Below are positions 52,059-62,462 of a stretch of 64,000 nt of DNA, piece after piece. This DNA comes from Cellulomonas sp. KH9 (GTDB lineage Bacteria > Actinomycetota > Actinomycetes > Actinomycetales > Cellulomonadaceae). Under the pieces are notes generated by a model. The model was not told where the DNA came from. It searched no databases and saw only the letters and a program-made list of their open reading frames with translations. The stretch is taken from contig NZ_FOSE01000002.1 of NCBI RefSeq assembly GCF_900114185.1, positions 621,909 to 685,908 on the forward strand. Direction: 5' to 3'. Position 1 is the stretch's first letter. Every line of letters starts with the position of its first letter. Both the position numbers and the translations under genes were made by a program.

Positions 52059-53288
52059 TCAGGACCCGATCGCTCCCTGGATGTCGGCGATCATCTTGTC
52101 CCAGGCGGCCACAGGCTCGGCCGCGCCGGAGATGATGTTCGCCTCGGTGACGCCCCAGAAGGCCCAGACGGAGCCCATCTCGGGGATCGACGGCATCGGC
52201 ACGGCCTCGGCACCGACGGCCGCGAAGCCGGCGGTGATCGGGTCCGCCGACGCCTGCTCGGCCGCCGACTTCAGGGCCGGCGGGCGGTTGCCGGCCTCGT
52301 AGAGCGCGAGCTGCGCCTCGTCCGTCGCCATGTAGTTGACGAGGAAGTCGTTCGCGAGCAGCGCGTTCTCGCTCTGCGCCGACACGTAGAAGCCCTGCAC
52401 ACCCACGAACGGCTGGGCGAGCTCGCCGCCTGCCGACGGGATGGCGTCGATCGACAGCTCGAGGTCCCCGAACTGCTCGATCATCCACGGGCCGCCGATG
52501 ATGAACGGCGACTCACCGTTCTTGAACGCCTCGACGGCGATGTCGTACGTGATGTCGGTCGACAGGACGCCCGCCTGGCCCTGCGTCTGCAGCCACGTCG
52601 CGAAGGCCTGACCCGGCGCGCCGCCCATGCCCAGCTCCGTGGAGTAGGAGCCGTCGTCGTTCTGCACGAAGACGGGGGCACCGAAGGACGTCTGCAGCGG
52701 GTAGTACGTGTACGGGTCGCCCTCGGTCCCGGTCTGGATGAGGAACGGGTACAGCGTGCCGGCGGCCTGGCCCGCGGCGATCGCCTCGTCCCACGTCGCC
52801 GGTGCCGTGGCGGCCAGCGCGGTGTTGCGGATCAGCGCGACGTTCTCGATCGCGTACGGCAGGCCGTAGACCTGGCCGTCCTGCGTGAACGCCTCGATCG
52901 CGACCTCCTCGAAGTCGGCGGTCTTGTCGCCGAGCTCGATGGGGGCCACCACGCCGTTGGTGGTGAACTCGCCGAGCCAGTCGTGCGCACCGACCGTGAT
53001 GTCGGGGCCCTCACCGGTGGGGACCTGCGCCAGGAAGTCGGCGCGGATGTCCTCGAAGTTCTTGAGGACCACGTCGACGTCCACGTCGTTCTCGGACTCG
53101 AACGCCTCGGCGGCCTGCTCGACCGCGGCCTGCCGGGTCTCGTCGACCCAGACCACGAGCGCGTCGCCCGAGCCGGCGGAGCCACCGGTCGTGGCGTCGC
53201 CCGCGGGCTCGTCGCTGGAACCGCTGCACGCCGTGAGCGTCAGCGCGAGGCCGAGCGTGAACGCAGCGGCCGGGATGCCTCGTCGCAT
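52059..53288 (-). CDS. Sugar-binding lipoprotein, MalE-like
   Basis: A 409-residue secreted lipoprotein. The signal peptide MRRGIPAAAFTLGLALTLTAC ends in the lipobox LTAC-SGSS. The mature protein has ALVVWVDETRQAAVEQAAEAF and VPTGEGPDITVGAHDWLGEF, hallmarks of maltose/maltodextrin-binding proteins. The ATG at 53288 has AGGAGA 9 nt upstream. Divergent from the LacI regulator; several palindromes lie between. It captures alpha-glucosides for the two permeases downstream. Confidence 0.94.
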   Translation of the reverse strand: MRRGIPAAAFTLGLALTLTACSGSSDEPAGDATTGGSAGSGDALVVWVDETRQAAVEQAAEAFESENDVDVDVVLKNFEDIRADFLAQVPTGEGPDITVGAHDWLGEFTTNGVVAPIELGDKTADFEEVAIEAFTQDGQVYGLPYAIENVALIRNTALAATAPATWDEAIAAGQAAGTLYPFLIQTGTEGDPYTYYPLQTSFGAPVFVQNDDGSYSTELGMGGAPGQAFATWLQTQGQAGVLSTDITYDIAVEAFKNGESPFIIGGPWMIEQFGDLELSIDAIPSAGGELAQPFVGVQGFYVSAQSENALLANDFLVNYMATDEAQLALYEAGNRPPALKSAAEQASADPITAGFAAVGAEAVPMPSIPEMGSVWAFWGVTEANIISGAAEPVAAWDKMIADIQGAIGS

Positions 53289-53348
53289 CTTGTTGTCTCC
53301 TGATGTGTCGTTCGACCTGCCCGACGTCCGGCGCATCACCGTTGTCGG

Positions 53349-53403
53349 CCGTTGCCGAAACGGTATGCGCGTTGCAGCCCCCCTTGCAAGTCGTTACGGT
53401 AAC
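53349..53403. promoter_or_regulatory. Cluster of candidate LacI/MalR operators
   Basis: Three sites lie in the 177-bp divergent gap: CCGTT-N5-AACGG at 53349-53363, CTTGCAAG at 53383-53390 (with a TTGCAG copy upstream at about 53372), and GTTACGGTAAC, a perfect odd palindrome, at 53393-53403. LacI-type regulators bind short palindromes with central CG or C/G, and TTGCA-type direct repeats recall Streptomyces MalR sites. Confidence 0.55.
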
Positions 53404-53465
53404 TTTCAGGTTCCAGTTTCACGTAGGCCGCGCCGATCTGCCGCGCGACGGGACGAGGAGGTCCG

Positions 53466-54551
53466 GTGGCCCCGACTACGCTGCCCACTGTGCGCACACG
53501 ACTCACGGACCTGGCCGAGCAGGCCGGGGTGAGCACCGCCACGGTGTCGCGCGTGCTCAACGGCAAGCCTGGCGTCTCCGCCCAGGCGCGCCAGGCCGTG
53601 CTGACGGCCCTGGACATGCTGGGCTACGAGCGGCCCGAGAAGCTGCGCATGCGCTCCGCCGGCCTCGTCGGGCTCATCGTCCCCGAGCTGTCCAACCCCG
53701 TCTTCCCCGCCTTCGCCCAGGTCATCGAGACCATGCTCAGCGACCGCGGGTACACCCCGCTCCTGTGCACCCAGTCCCCCGGCGGCACCACGGAGGACCA
53801 GTACATCGAGCTGCTGATGGACCACGGCGTGGACGGCATCGTCTTCGTGTCCGGCCTGCACGCCGACACCACGGCCAGCAAGGACCGCTACCACCGGCTG
53901 CGCGGCCGGGGCGTCCCCCTGGTGCTCGTCAACGGGTACGCCGAGGGCGTCGACGCGCCGGCCGTGTCGACCGACGACACCGCGGCGATGGATCAGGCGC
54001 TTCGCCACCTGCACTCCCTCGGTCACCGCGCGATCGGACTGGCCGTCGGACCCACGCGGTTCGTCCCTTCGCAGCGTAAGCGCGACGCCTTCGCCGCGCT
54101 CATCGAGCAGCGCCTGGGCGTCACCGACCCCGAGGCTCACGTCGTGTCCACCCTGTTCACCGTCGAGGGCGGCCGGGCGGCCGCGACCCAGCTGTTCGAG
54201 TCCGGGCACACCGCCGTGGTGTGCGGTTCGGACCTCATGGCCCTCGGTGCCGTACGCGCCGCGCGCTCCCTGGGGCTGCGCGTGCCCGAGGACGTGTCCG
54301 TCGTCGGGTTCGACGACTCGCCCCTGATCGCGTTCACCGACCCGCCGCTGACGACCGTCCGGCAGCCGGTCCCCGCGATGGGGCACGCGGCCGTGTCGGC
54401 GCTCGTCGCCGAGATCACCGGGAGCGCGGCCCCGCGCACCGAGATGCTGTTCCACCCCGAGCTGGTCGTACGCGGGTCGACGGGCACCGCGCCCGCGAGC
54501 GCCCCGCCCGCCACGGACGACACCGGCGCCGTCGCGACCGCCGCACGCTGA
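53466..54551 (+). CDS. LacI-family repressor (MalR-like)
   Basis: A 361-residue repressor. The helix-turn-helix is TDLAEQAGVSTATVSRVLNG, with hinge helix VSAQARQAVLTALDMLGY, followed by a periplasmic-binding-like sugar domain (VVGFDDSPLIAFTDPPLTTV near the C-terminus). GTG 53466 has AGGAGG upstream; an in-frame GTG at 53490 with TACGCT 7 nt before it would make a leaderless form starting VRTRLTDLAE, so two starts are possible. It is expected to repress the divergent importer and perhaps the glucosidase gene 96 bp downstream. Confidence 0.93.
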   Translation: MAPTTLPTVRTRLTDLAEQAGVSTATVSRVLNGKPGVSAQARQAVLTALDMLGYERPEKLRMRSAGLVGLIVPELSNPVFPAFAQVIETMLSDRGYTPLLCTQSPGGTTEDQYIELLMDHGVDGIVFVSGLHADTTASKDRYHRLRGRGVPLVLVNGYAEGVDAPAVSTDDTAAMDQALRHLHSLGHRAIGLAVGPTRFVPSQRKRDAFAALIEQRLGVTDPEAHVVSTLFTVEGGRAAATQLFESGHTAVVCGSDLMALGAVRAARSLGLRVPEDVSVVGFDDSPLIAFTDPPLTTVRQPVPAMGHAAVSALVAEITGSAAPRTEMLFHPELVVRGSTGTAPASAPPATDDTGAVATAAR

Positions 54552-54647
54552 GCGGCCGCGCCCCGCGTCCGGGCGCCTCCGCGCGCCCGCGACCACCCGC
54601 ACCACCCTGTTGCACCTCTGCCCTGCACCCCCTCAGGAAGGCCATCC

Positions 54648-56363
54648 GTGACCCTCACGGCGCTCACCCCCGACCTCGTCGCCCACCGCCCCGACACGGG
54701 CACCGAGTGGTGGCGCCACGCCGTCATCTACCAGGTCTACCCGCGCTCGTTCGCGGACGCCTCCGGCGACGGCATCGGCGACCTGCCCGGTGTGACGGCC
54801 CATCTCGACCACCTCGTCGAGCTCGGCGTCGACGCGGTCTGGCTCTCGCCGTTCTACCGCTCGCCGCAGGCCGACGCGGGGTACGACGTGGCGGACTACC
54901 GCGACGTCGACCCGCTCTTCGGCACGCTCGCGGACGCCGACGCCCTCGTGGCCCGCGCCCACGAGCTGGGCCTGCGCGTGATCGTCGACCTGGTGCCGAA
55001 CCACACGTCCGACGAGCACGCGTGGTTCCAGGCGGCCCTCGCGGCCGGTCCCGGGTCGCCCGAGCGCGCCCGGTACCACTTCCGTGACGGGAAGGGCGAG
55101 CACGGCGAGCTGCCGCCCAACAACTGGGAGTCGATCTTCGGCGGCCCCGCGTGGACGCGCACCACCGACCCGGACGGCACGCCCGGCCAGTGGTACCTGC
55201 ACCTGTTCGACAGCAAGCAGCCGGACCTCGACTGGGACAACCCCGAGGTGCACGCCGAGTTCGCCGACGTGCTGCGGTTCTGGCTCGACCGGGGCGTCGA
55301 CGGGTTCCGCGTCGACGTGGCCCACGGCATGGTCAAGGCGCCGGGCCTGCCGGACTGGGACGGGCACGTCGCGATGATCGACGGCACCGACGCGTCGCAG
55401 GACGTCGACGCCGTGGACGGCTCGGGCAACCACGGCCCGATGTTCGACCAGGAGGGCGTGCACGAGATCTACCGCGCGTGGCGCCGCATCCTCGACACGT
55501 ACGACGGCGACCGCGCCATGGTCACCGAGGCGTGGGTCGAGCCGCTGAGCCGCCTGGCGCGCTACGTGCGTCCGGACGAGGCCCACCAGTCGTTCAACTT
55601 CGCGTTCCTCGCCGCGGGGTGGCACGCGCCGGCGCTGCGGCGCGTCATCACCGCCTCGTACGAGGCCAACGACGCCGTCGGGGCACCCACGACGTGGGTG
55701 CTGTCGAACCACGACGTCGTGCGCCACGCGTCGCGCATGGGGCTCGACGACCCGACCCACCGGCCCAACGGCATCGGCCACGACGACGAGCAGCCGGACG
55801 CGGAGCTGGGCCTGCAGCGCGCGCGTGCCGCGTCGCTGCTCATGCTCGGGCTGCCCGGGTCGGCGTACGTCTACCAGGGCGAGGAGCTGGGTCTGCCGGA
55901 CCACACGTCGCTGGACGACGAGCTGCGCGAGGACCCGGCGTTCTTCCGCACGGGCGGCGCCGAGCGCGGCCGTGACGGCTGCCGGGTGCCGCTGCCGTGG
56001 GCAGGCGACGCCCCCGGGCTCGGATTCTCGCCGACCGGTGCGACCTGGCTCCCGCAGCCCCCGGAGTTCGCCGACCTGGCCGTCGACCGCCAGCGCGGGC
56101 GCGAGGGCTCGACCTACGAGCTGTACCGCGCCGCGCTGCGGCTGCGTCGCAGCGAGAACCTCGGTGCCGGCGGCCTGCAGTGGCTGGACACCCCGGCGCG
56201 CGAGCACGTGCTGGCGTTCCGCAACGGGGACGTCGTCGTGCTGGCCAACCTCGACGACGTCGACGTGCCCCTGCCCCGGGACGCCGAGGTGCTGCTGGCC
56301 TCGGGCCCGCTGGGCGACGGGGTCCTGCCGGCGGCCACGACGGTCTGGCTGCGCCTGCCCTGA
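54648..56363 (+). CDS. GH13 alpha-glucosidase
   Basis: A 571-residue glycoside hydrolase family 13 enzyme, probably the oligo-alpha-glucosidase group. Conserved regions are YQVYPRSFADASGDGIGDL, DLVPNHTSDEH, the nucleophile Asp in GFRVDVAHGM, the acid Glu in VTEAWVEP and the third acid Asp in LSNHDVVRH. There is no signal peptide, so it hydrolyses imported maltose, maltodextrins or other alpha-glucosides in the cytoplasm, giving glucose for the polyphosphate glucokinase. GTG 54648 has AGGAAG 7 nt upstream. Same strand as the regulator, followed by a strong terminator. Confidence 0.95.
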   Translation: MTLTALTPDLVAHRPDTGTEWWRHAVIYQVYPRSFADASGDGIGDLPGVTAHLDHLVELGVDAVWLSPFYRSPQADAGYDVADYRDVDPLFGTLADADALVARAHELGLRVIVDLVPNHTSDEHAWFQAALAAGPGSPERARYHFRDGKGEHGELPPNNWESIFGGPAWTRTTDPDGTPGQWYLHLFDSKQPDLDWDNPEVHAEFADVLRFWLDRGVDGFRVDVAHGMVKAPGLPDWDGHVAMIDGTDASQDVDAVDGSGNHGPMFDQEGVHEIYRAWRRILDTYDGDRAMVTEAWVEPLSRLARYVRPDEAHQSFNFAFLAAGWHAPALRRVITASYEANDAVGAPTTWVLSNHDVVRHASRMGLDDPTHRPNGIGHDDEQPDAELGLQRARAASLLMLGLPGSAYVYQGEELGLPDHTSLDDELREDPAFFRTGGAERGRDGCRVPLPWAGDAPGLGFSPTGATWLPQPPEFADLAVDRQRGREGSTYELYRAALRLRRSENLGAGGLQWLDTPAREHVLAFRNGDVVVLANLDDVDVPLPRDAEVLLASGPLGDGVLPAATTVWLRLP

Positions 56364-56372
56364 CGCACGCGG

Positions 56373-56406
56373 GACGGCCCGGTCGGCAGCTGCCGACCGG
56401 GCCGTC
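56373..56406. terminator. Terminator after the glucosidase
   Basis: A perfect 34-bp palindrome centred at 56389/56390, with a further CGCAC/GTGCG pair outside. Sits between two converging genes. Confidence 0.85.
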
Positions 56407-56412
56407 CGTGCG

Positions 56413-57516
56413 TCAGGCGACGGTCGCCGCCACGGCGTTCTCGACGACGGCCGGCAGGCCGCCCTCCCGGGCCCACGCGCGCTGCTCGTCGGCGCCGGTG
56501 CCCCGCTGCCACAGCCGCGCCAGGAGGTCCTGCACCGTGGCGAGGTCGCCGCTGTCGACCAGCGCCGGGCGCAGGTGGTCCAGCATCTGCGCGACCGCGT
56601 CCCGCGCCGGCACCGGGGTCATGAACGGCGGCAGCAGCAGGTCGCCCCCGAGGCCCGACCGCGCCGCCCGCCACGTGGCGGCGCGCAGCGGCTCGACGCG
56701 CTCGTGCGACGGCGGCACGCCGTCGGCGGCCTGCCGCGCTGCCGTCTCCACCAGCGCACGGCACAGCGCCGCCACCAGGACGGCGTCGTCCGCCCGCAGG
56801 CAGACGTCGGCCACCCGGATCTCGACCGTGGGGTACCGCGGCGACAGCCGGGCGTCGAAATACATCATCGCCGGGTCGAGCGCCACCCCCGACTCGACGA
56901 GGCCCGCGACCGCCCGCCGGTACGCGTCGGCGGTGCCGAACGGCGCGGTGGGCCCCGCCGTGGGCCACCGGTTCCACATCTGGGACCGGATCGAGGAGTA
57001 CCCCGTGTCCTCGCCGTGCCAGTACGGCGAGTTCGCACTCAGTGCCAGCAGCACCGGGAGCCACGGGCCGATGCGGTCGAGGACCGCGACGCCCTCGTCG
57101 TCGTCGGCCACCGAGACGTGCACGTGGCAGCCGCTCGTGAGCTGCTCGCGCACCGTCAGCGCGTACGCCTTCGCCATGGCCTCGTAGCGGGCGCCGCGCG
57201 AGAGCGTCGTCGGGCCCGACATGGGGGACGTCGCGACGGCGACGAGCCGGCCGTCTGCCTGCAGCGCGGCCGCCGACGCCCGCGCGCGCCCCTCCCGGAC
57301 CTCGACCGCCAGCTCGTCGAGCTCGAGGCACGGGTGCGTGCCCGTCTCCACCTGCTGCTCCTGCAGCTCCTTCTCGAGGCCCCCGCCCGGGGGCCCTTCG
57401 TCGGCAGCCTCCCCACCGCCCTGCTCGTGGGCGCGCACCGCCGCCTCGGCCACACCGGTGGGCACGCCCGCGGCGTCCACCAGCAGGTACTCCTCCTCCA
57501 CACCCATCGTCCGCAC
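56413..57516 (-). CDS. YbdK-type carboxylate-amine ligase (GCS2 family)
   Basis: A 367-residue member of the glutamate-cysteine ligase 2 family. The N-terminus VRTMGVEEEYLLVD is the family start, so GTG 57516 is preferred to the ATG at 57507. GCHVHVSVAD (metal and ATP site) and ANSPYWHGEDTGYSSIRSQ are conserved. In E. coli YbdK has weak glutamate-cysteine ligase activity; in Actinobacteria its true product is unknown since they mainly use mycothiol. An extra low-complexity insert lies at about residues 30-50 (EQGGGEAADEGPPGGGLE). Confidence 0.9.
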   Translation of the reverse strand: MRTMGVEEEYLLVDAAGVPTGVAEAAVRAHEQGGGEAADEGPPGGGLEKELQEQQVETGTHPCLELDELAVEVREGRARASAAALQADGRLVAVATSPMSGPTTLSRGARYEAMAKAYALTVREQLTSGCHVHVSVADDDEGVAVLDRIGPWLPVLLALSANSPYWHGEDTGYSSIRSQMWNRWPTAGPTAPFGTADAYRRAVAGLVESGVALDPAMMYFDARLSPRYPTVEIRVADVCLRADDAVLVAALCRALVETAARQAADGVPPSHERVEPLRAATWRAARSGLGGDLLLPPFMTPVPARDAVAQMLDHLRPALVDSGDLATVQDLLARLWQRGTGADEQRAWAREGGLPAVVENAVAATVA

Positions 57517-57574
57517 GGGCTGCAGTCTGCAGGCCCGTGGGCGTCCGCGCGCGGCGAGACGGACGACCGGTGCG

Positions 57575-58768
57575 TCAGCCGCCCGAGACGGACAGCTCGG
57601 CCTCGTGCAGGTCCCGCCGGAAGTCGTCGGACAGCTCGCGGGAGTCGAGCCACCCGTACGGGAGGATCGGGCGCTTGGGCGAGCCCGCACGGCCCCGCGG
57701 CCCCTCGGCCGCGTCGCCGGGGTACGGCTGGTCGAGGTCGAGCCGGGCGAGCAGGTCGTCGAGCTCGGCCAGCGACGACACGAGCCCGAGCTGGGCGCGC
57801 AGCTCCCCGCCGACGACGTAGCCCTTGAGGTACCACGCCATGTGCTTGCGCATCTCGCGCAGCGCCTTCGACTCCTCGCCGAAGTGGTCGACCATGAGCT
57901 CGGCGTGCCGGCGCATGACGCGCGCGACGTCGGCCAGCCCCGGGCGGATCCGCTCGTCGGAGCCCGCGAAGGCCGCCGCGAGGTCCGCGAACAGCCAGGG
58001 CCGGCCCTGGCACCCGCGCCCCACGACGACCCCGTCGCAGCCGGTGTGCGCGACCATCGCCAGGGCGTCCTCGGCCGACCAGATGTCGCCGTTGCCGAGC
58101 ACCGGGATGTCCGTGACGGCCTGCTTGAGCGTGGCGATCGCGTCCCAGTCGGCCGTGCCGGAGTAGTAGTCGGCCGCGGTGCGCCCGTGCAGGGCCACGG
58201 CGGCGACGCCCGCGTCCTGTGCCGTCAGGCCGGCCTCGACGTACGTCAGGTGGTCCTCGTCGATGCCCTTGCGCATCTTGACGGTCACGGGCACGCCGTG
58301 CGGCTGCGCGGCGTCCACCGCGGCACGGACGATCCCGGCGAACAGGTCCCGCTTCCACGGCAGCACCGCTCCCCCGCCGCGACGGGTCACCTTGGGCACC
58401 GGGCAGCCGAAGTTGAGGTCGATGTGGTCGGCGCGGTCCTCCTCGACCAGCAGGCGCACGGCTGCGCCGACCGTCGCGGGGTCGACGCCGTAGATCTGCA
58501 CCGAGCGCGGCACCTCGTCCGGCTCGAACGCGATGATGCGGAACGACTCGGGGCTGCGCTCGACCAGCGCGCGGCTCGTCAGCATCTCCGCGACGTACAA
58601 CCCGGCGCCGGACTCGCGGCACAGCCGACGGAACGCGGCGTTGGTGACCCCGGCCATGGGCGCGAGCACGACGGGCGTGTCCACGGTGATCGGGCCGATC
58701 CGCAGGGGCGGGAGGACGGCGGAACCCGGCTGCGGGGTCCCGTGCGGGGTCGTGGTCGTCTCGGGCAC
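57575..58768 (-). CDS. dus: tRNA-dihydrouridine synthase
   Basis: A 397-residue FMN enzyme that reduces uridines in tRNA D-loops. The FMN region VVLAPMAGVTNAAFRRLC, the catalytic Cys in LNFGCPVPKV, LHGRTAADYYSG and the phosphate-binding VLGNGDIWS and VVGRGCQGRPW are clear (DusB-like). GTG 58768 has GACAAT 6 nt upstream on the minus strand; the longer open frame upstream looks non-coding. The 153-bp gap to the TetR gene upstream holds no clear feature. Confidence 0.94.
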   Translation of the reverse strand: MPETTTTPHGTPQPGSAVLPPLRIGPITVDTPVVLAPMAGVTNAAFRRLCRESGAGLYVAEMLTSRALVERSPESFRIIAFEPDEVPRSVQIYGVDPATVGAAVRLLVEEDRADHIDLNFGCPVPKVTRRGGGAVLPWKRDLFAGIVRAAVDAAQPHGVPVTVKMRKGIDEDHLTYVEAGLTAQDAGVAAVALHGRTAADYYSGTADWDAIATLKQAVTDIPVLGNGDIWSAEDALAMVAHTGCDGVVVGRGCQGRPWLFADLAAAFAGSDERIRPGLADVARVMRRHAELMVDHFGEESKALREMRKHMAWYLKGYVVGGELRAQLGLVSSLAELDDLLARLDLDQPYPGDAAEGPRGRAGSPKRPILPYGWLDSRELSDDFRRDLHEAELSVSGG

Positions 58769-58921
58769 GGGTCCATTGTCCCCCCCAACCCCGCCCGGCC
58801 TCGAGGACCTCCTCGCCGGGGGTGGGCGCGACCACCCCGGGGGCGCGCCCGCGGAGGTGGAGGCCGCGACGCGCGCCCGGAACGGGAGTCCGTGCGCTGA
58901 CACCGCAGCGGGCGGACGTCC

Positions 58922-59635
58922 TCAGCCGCGCCCGTCGCCTGCGGCCGACGAGCCGCGGGCGAGACGGTCGAGGCCGTCGAGGACGAGGTCGAGACCGAAC
59001 TCGAACTCGGCCTGGTCGTCGCACCACCCGAGCGTCGAGGCGTCGTCGTGCGCGACCTCGGCGAGCATGGCGGCGAGGTGCGGCACCAGCTCCGCCATCC
59101 CGGCGAGCGCGTCGGCGCCCTGCTGGTCACCGGCATCGGGCTCGCCGATCTCGGGGCTGAAGCCGAACATCCGGCTGCCCAGCGCGTGCAGCCCGTGGTG
59201 CACGAGGTCGTAGGACAGCCCGCCGTCACGCATGAGACCGACGACGGCGTCGACGTGCCGTGCCGCGCCCAGGGTCATGACGCTGCGCGCCGCCATGACG
59301 TCCGGCGCCCACGGGTGACGCAGCATGACCGTGCGCGCGGCGAGCAGCCGGGCACGCACCGCCGCGCGCCACCCGCCGTCCTGCGCCGGCACCGCGCTCG
59401 TGTCGGCTGCGGCGGCCAGCTCGTCGAGCACGAGCTCGACGGCGCCGTCGAGGATGCCGCCCTTGCCGCGCACGTGGTGGTACAGCGACATCGCCTCGAC
59501 GCCGAGCTCGTCGGCCAGGCGTCGCATCGTGAGGGCCTCGACGCCCGCGGCGTCGGCGATGTCGACGGCACGGCGCAGCACGCGCTCACGCGTCAGGCGC
59601 GGACGCGACGCGTCGGCGACGGGAGCCTCGACCAC
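58922..59635 (-). CDS. TetR-family regulator
   Basis: A 237-residue repressor. The helix-turn-helix is EALTMRRLADELGVEAMSLYHHV and the C-terminal domain is of the TetR_C_1 (Tet repressor-like) type with a long helical ligand pocket. GTG start at 59635. Divergent from the oxidoreductase gene at 59744. Two tandem CTTAC-N3-GTAAG palindromes lie in the 108-bp gap, most likely its operators, so it should control both genes. Ligand unknown. Confidence 0.92.
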   Translation of the reverse strand: MVEAPVADASRPRLTRERVLRRAVDIADAAGVEALTMRRLADELGVEAMSLYHHVRGKGGILDGAVELVLDELAAAADTSAVPAQDGGWRAAVRARLLAARTVMLRHPWAPDVMAARSVMTLGAARHVDAVVGLMRDGGLSYDLVHHGLHALGSRMFGFSPEIGEPDAGDQQGADALAGMAELVPHLAAMLAEVAHDDASTLGWCDDQAEFEFGLDLVLDGLDRLARGSSAAGDGRG

Positions 59636-59694
59636 GCCACCACCCTCTCACCGTCCCGGCCGGACCGTTGACGCGCCGCACCGTGAGTGCGACC

Positions 59695-59721
59695 CTTACA
59701 GCGTAAGCCTTACGTCGTAAG
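59695..59721. promoter_or_regulatory. Tandem TetR operators
   Basis: CTTAC-AGC-GTAAG at 59695-59707 and CTTAC-GTC-GTAAG at 59709-59721 (the second extends to AGCCTTAC/GTAAGGCT) repeat with a 14-bp pitch. Two perfect copies of one 13-bp palindrome at this place are very unlikely by chance in such GC-rich DNA. Confidence 0.75.
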
Positions 59722-59743
59722 GCTCGAATGCCCGGAGGCGACC

Positions 59744-60790
59744 GTGCCGACCACGCCCCACCGCAGCGACCCCACGACACCGACAGCCCCCGGCGCCGGC
59801 CCCCGCATGCGCGCCGCGGTGCACGAGCGCTACGGCGGGCCGGACGTGGTCCGCCTCGCCGACGTCCCGGTGCCCACGCCAGGCCCGGACGACCTGCTCG
59901 TCCGCGCGTACGCCTCGGACGTGAGCGTCGCGGACCACCGGTTGCGCGCACGGGACCTGCCCCGCGGCATGGGCGTGCTCGCCGGCCCCGTCGTCGGCTT
60001 CCGCCGTCCGCGTCGGCAGGTGCTCGGCATGGAGGTCGCCGGCGTCGTCGCCGCCACCGGCCCCCGGGTGACGGGGTTCCGCCCCGGCGACCGCGTCGTC
60101 GCGGCGACCGGGTCCGGGTTCGGCGGCCACGCCGAGCTCGTGCGGGTGCCCGCGTCCGGCGTCGTCGCGCACGTGCCCGACGCCCTGCGGCTCGACGAGG
60201 CGGTCGCGCTGGTCTTCGGCGGGCTCACGGCCCACAAGTTCCTGAGCCGCGCCGACGTGCGCCCCGGCACCGAGGCGCTCGTCAACGGTGCGTCGGGCGC
60301 CGTCGGGACGATGGTCGTCCAGCTCGCCGCCGCCCGCGGCGCACGCGTGACGGCCGTGTGCAGCGCACCGAACGCCGACCTCGTGCGCTCGCTCGGGGCC
60401 ACCGAGGTCGTCGACCACCTCACGCAGGACGTCACGGCGCTGGGGCGGCGCGTCGACGTCGTCGTCGACTGCGTCGGCACGCTGCCGCTCGCCCGAGCCC
60501 GCCGCGTGCTGCGACGCGGCGGCACGCTGCTGCTCGTCGTCGCCGACCTGGCCGGCACCATCGGCGCACCGTTCGCCCGGCTCCGTGGCGTCCGCGCCGT
60601 CACCGGCGACCTGCCGACGTCGGCCGCCGACCTCACCGAGCTCCTGCGGCTCGCGGCCGAGGGCACCCTGCGCCCGGTCGTCGACCGGACGTACGCGTTC
60701 GAGGACGTCGTCGAGGCCCACCGCTACGTCGACACCGGCCGCAAGCGCGGCGCGGTGGTGCTGCGGATCCTTCCCGAGGTGCGGGCCTGA
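59744..60790 (+). CDS. NAD(P)-dependent quinone oxidoreductase-like MDR protein
   Basis: A 348-residue zinc-free MDR enzyme. MRAAVHERYGGPDVVRLADV begins the domain after a 24-residue leader, VLGMEVAGVV holds the catalytic domain core, and VNGASGAVGTMVVQLAAA is the NADPH-binding motif. It probably reduces quinones or enones, a common detoxification role for a TetR-controlled gene. GTG 59744 has GGAGG 6 nt upstream; an internal ATG (at the MRAAVHE segment) would give a shorter protein. The gap after it ends in a strong terminator. Confidence 0.9.
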   Translation: MPTTPHRSDPTTPTAPGAGPRMRAAVHERYGGPDVVRLADVPVPTPGPDDLLVRAYASDVSVADHRLRARDLPRGMGVLAGPVVGFRRPRRQVLGMEVAGVVAATGPRVTGFRPGDRVVAATGSGFGGHAELVRVPASGVVAHVPDALRLDEAVALVFGGLTAHKFLSRADVRPGTEALVNGASGAVGTMVVQLAAARGARVTAVCSAPNADLVRSLGATEVVDHLTQDVTALGRRVDVVVDCVGTLPLARARRVLRRGGTLLLVVADLAGTIGAPFARLRGVRAVTGDLPTSAADLTELLRLAAEGTLRPVVDRTYAFEDVVEAHRYVDTGRKRGAVVLRILPEVRA

Positions 60791-60874
60791 CCGGACGCCG
60801 GCACGTCGGGCGTCACGACCCGTCGCGGACGAGCCGGCACGGACAGCAGGGCACGAACCGCCGGCCACGAACAG

Positions 60875-60910
60875 CCGCGGGCCCGGGCGCCGAAGCACCC
60901 GGGCCCGCGG
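60875..60910. terminator. Terminator between oxidoreductase and glyS
   Basis: A perfect 13-bp stem (CCGCGGGCCCGGG arm) with a 10-nt loop that can add two more pairs, between two converging genes. Confidence 0.8.
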
Positions 60911-60922
60911 TCGTGCGGCGCC

Positions 60923-62311
<1,389 letters not shown>

Positions 62312-62424
62312 GGTGGGTTTCTCCTGGGTCGAGGACGTCCGCGGCTGGGTGCCGCGGGGCACAGCAGCCCAGGTTATCGGTCGCCCGGCAGGGTGCCGCA
62401 CACGTCTCCGGTCGGGTCGCTGTT

Positions 62425-62462
62425 TTGACAACGGTTCTCGACAGGATTGAGAATCGGTCTCA
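62425..62462 (+). promoter_or_regulatory. znuA promoter with Zur-like box
   Basis: TTGACA at 62425-62430, an 18-nt spacer and GAGAAT at 62449-62454 place the transcription start on the znuA ATG (leaderless). TGAGAATCGGTCTCA at 62448-62462 matches the Zur box form TGAAAATGATTTTCA at the conserved ends and covers the -10 and start codon. GGTTCTC/GAGAATC forms a second inverted repeat with the spacer. Confidence 0.65.
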
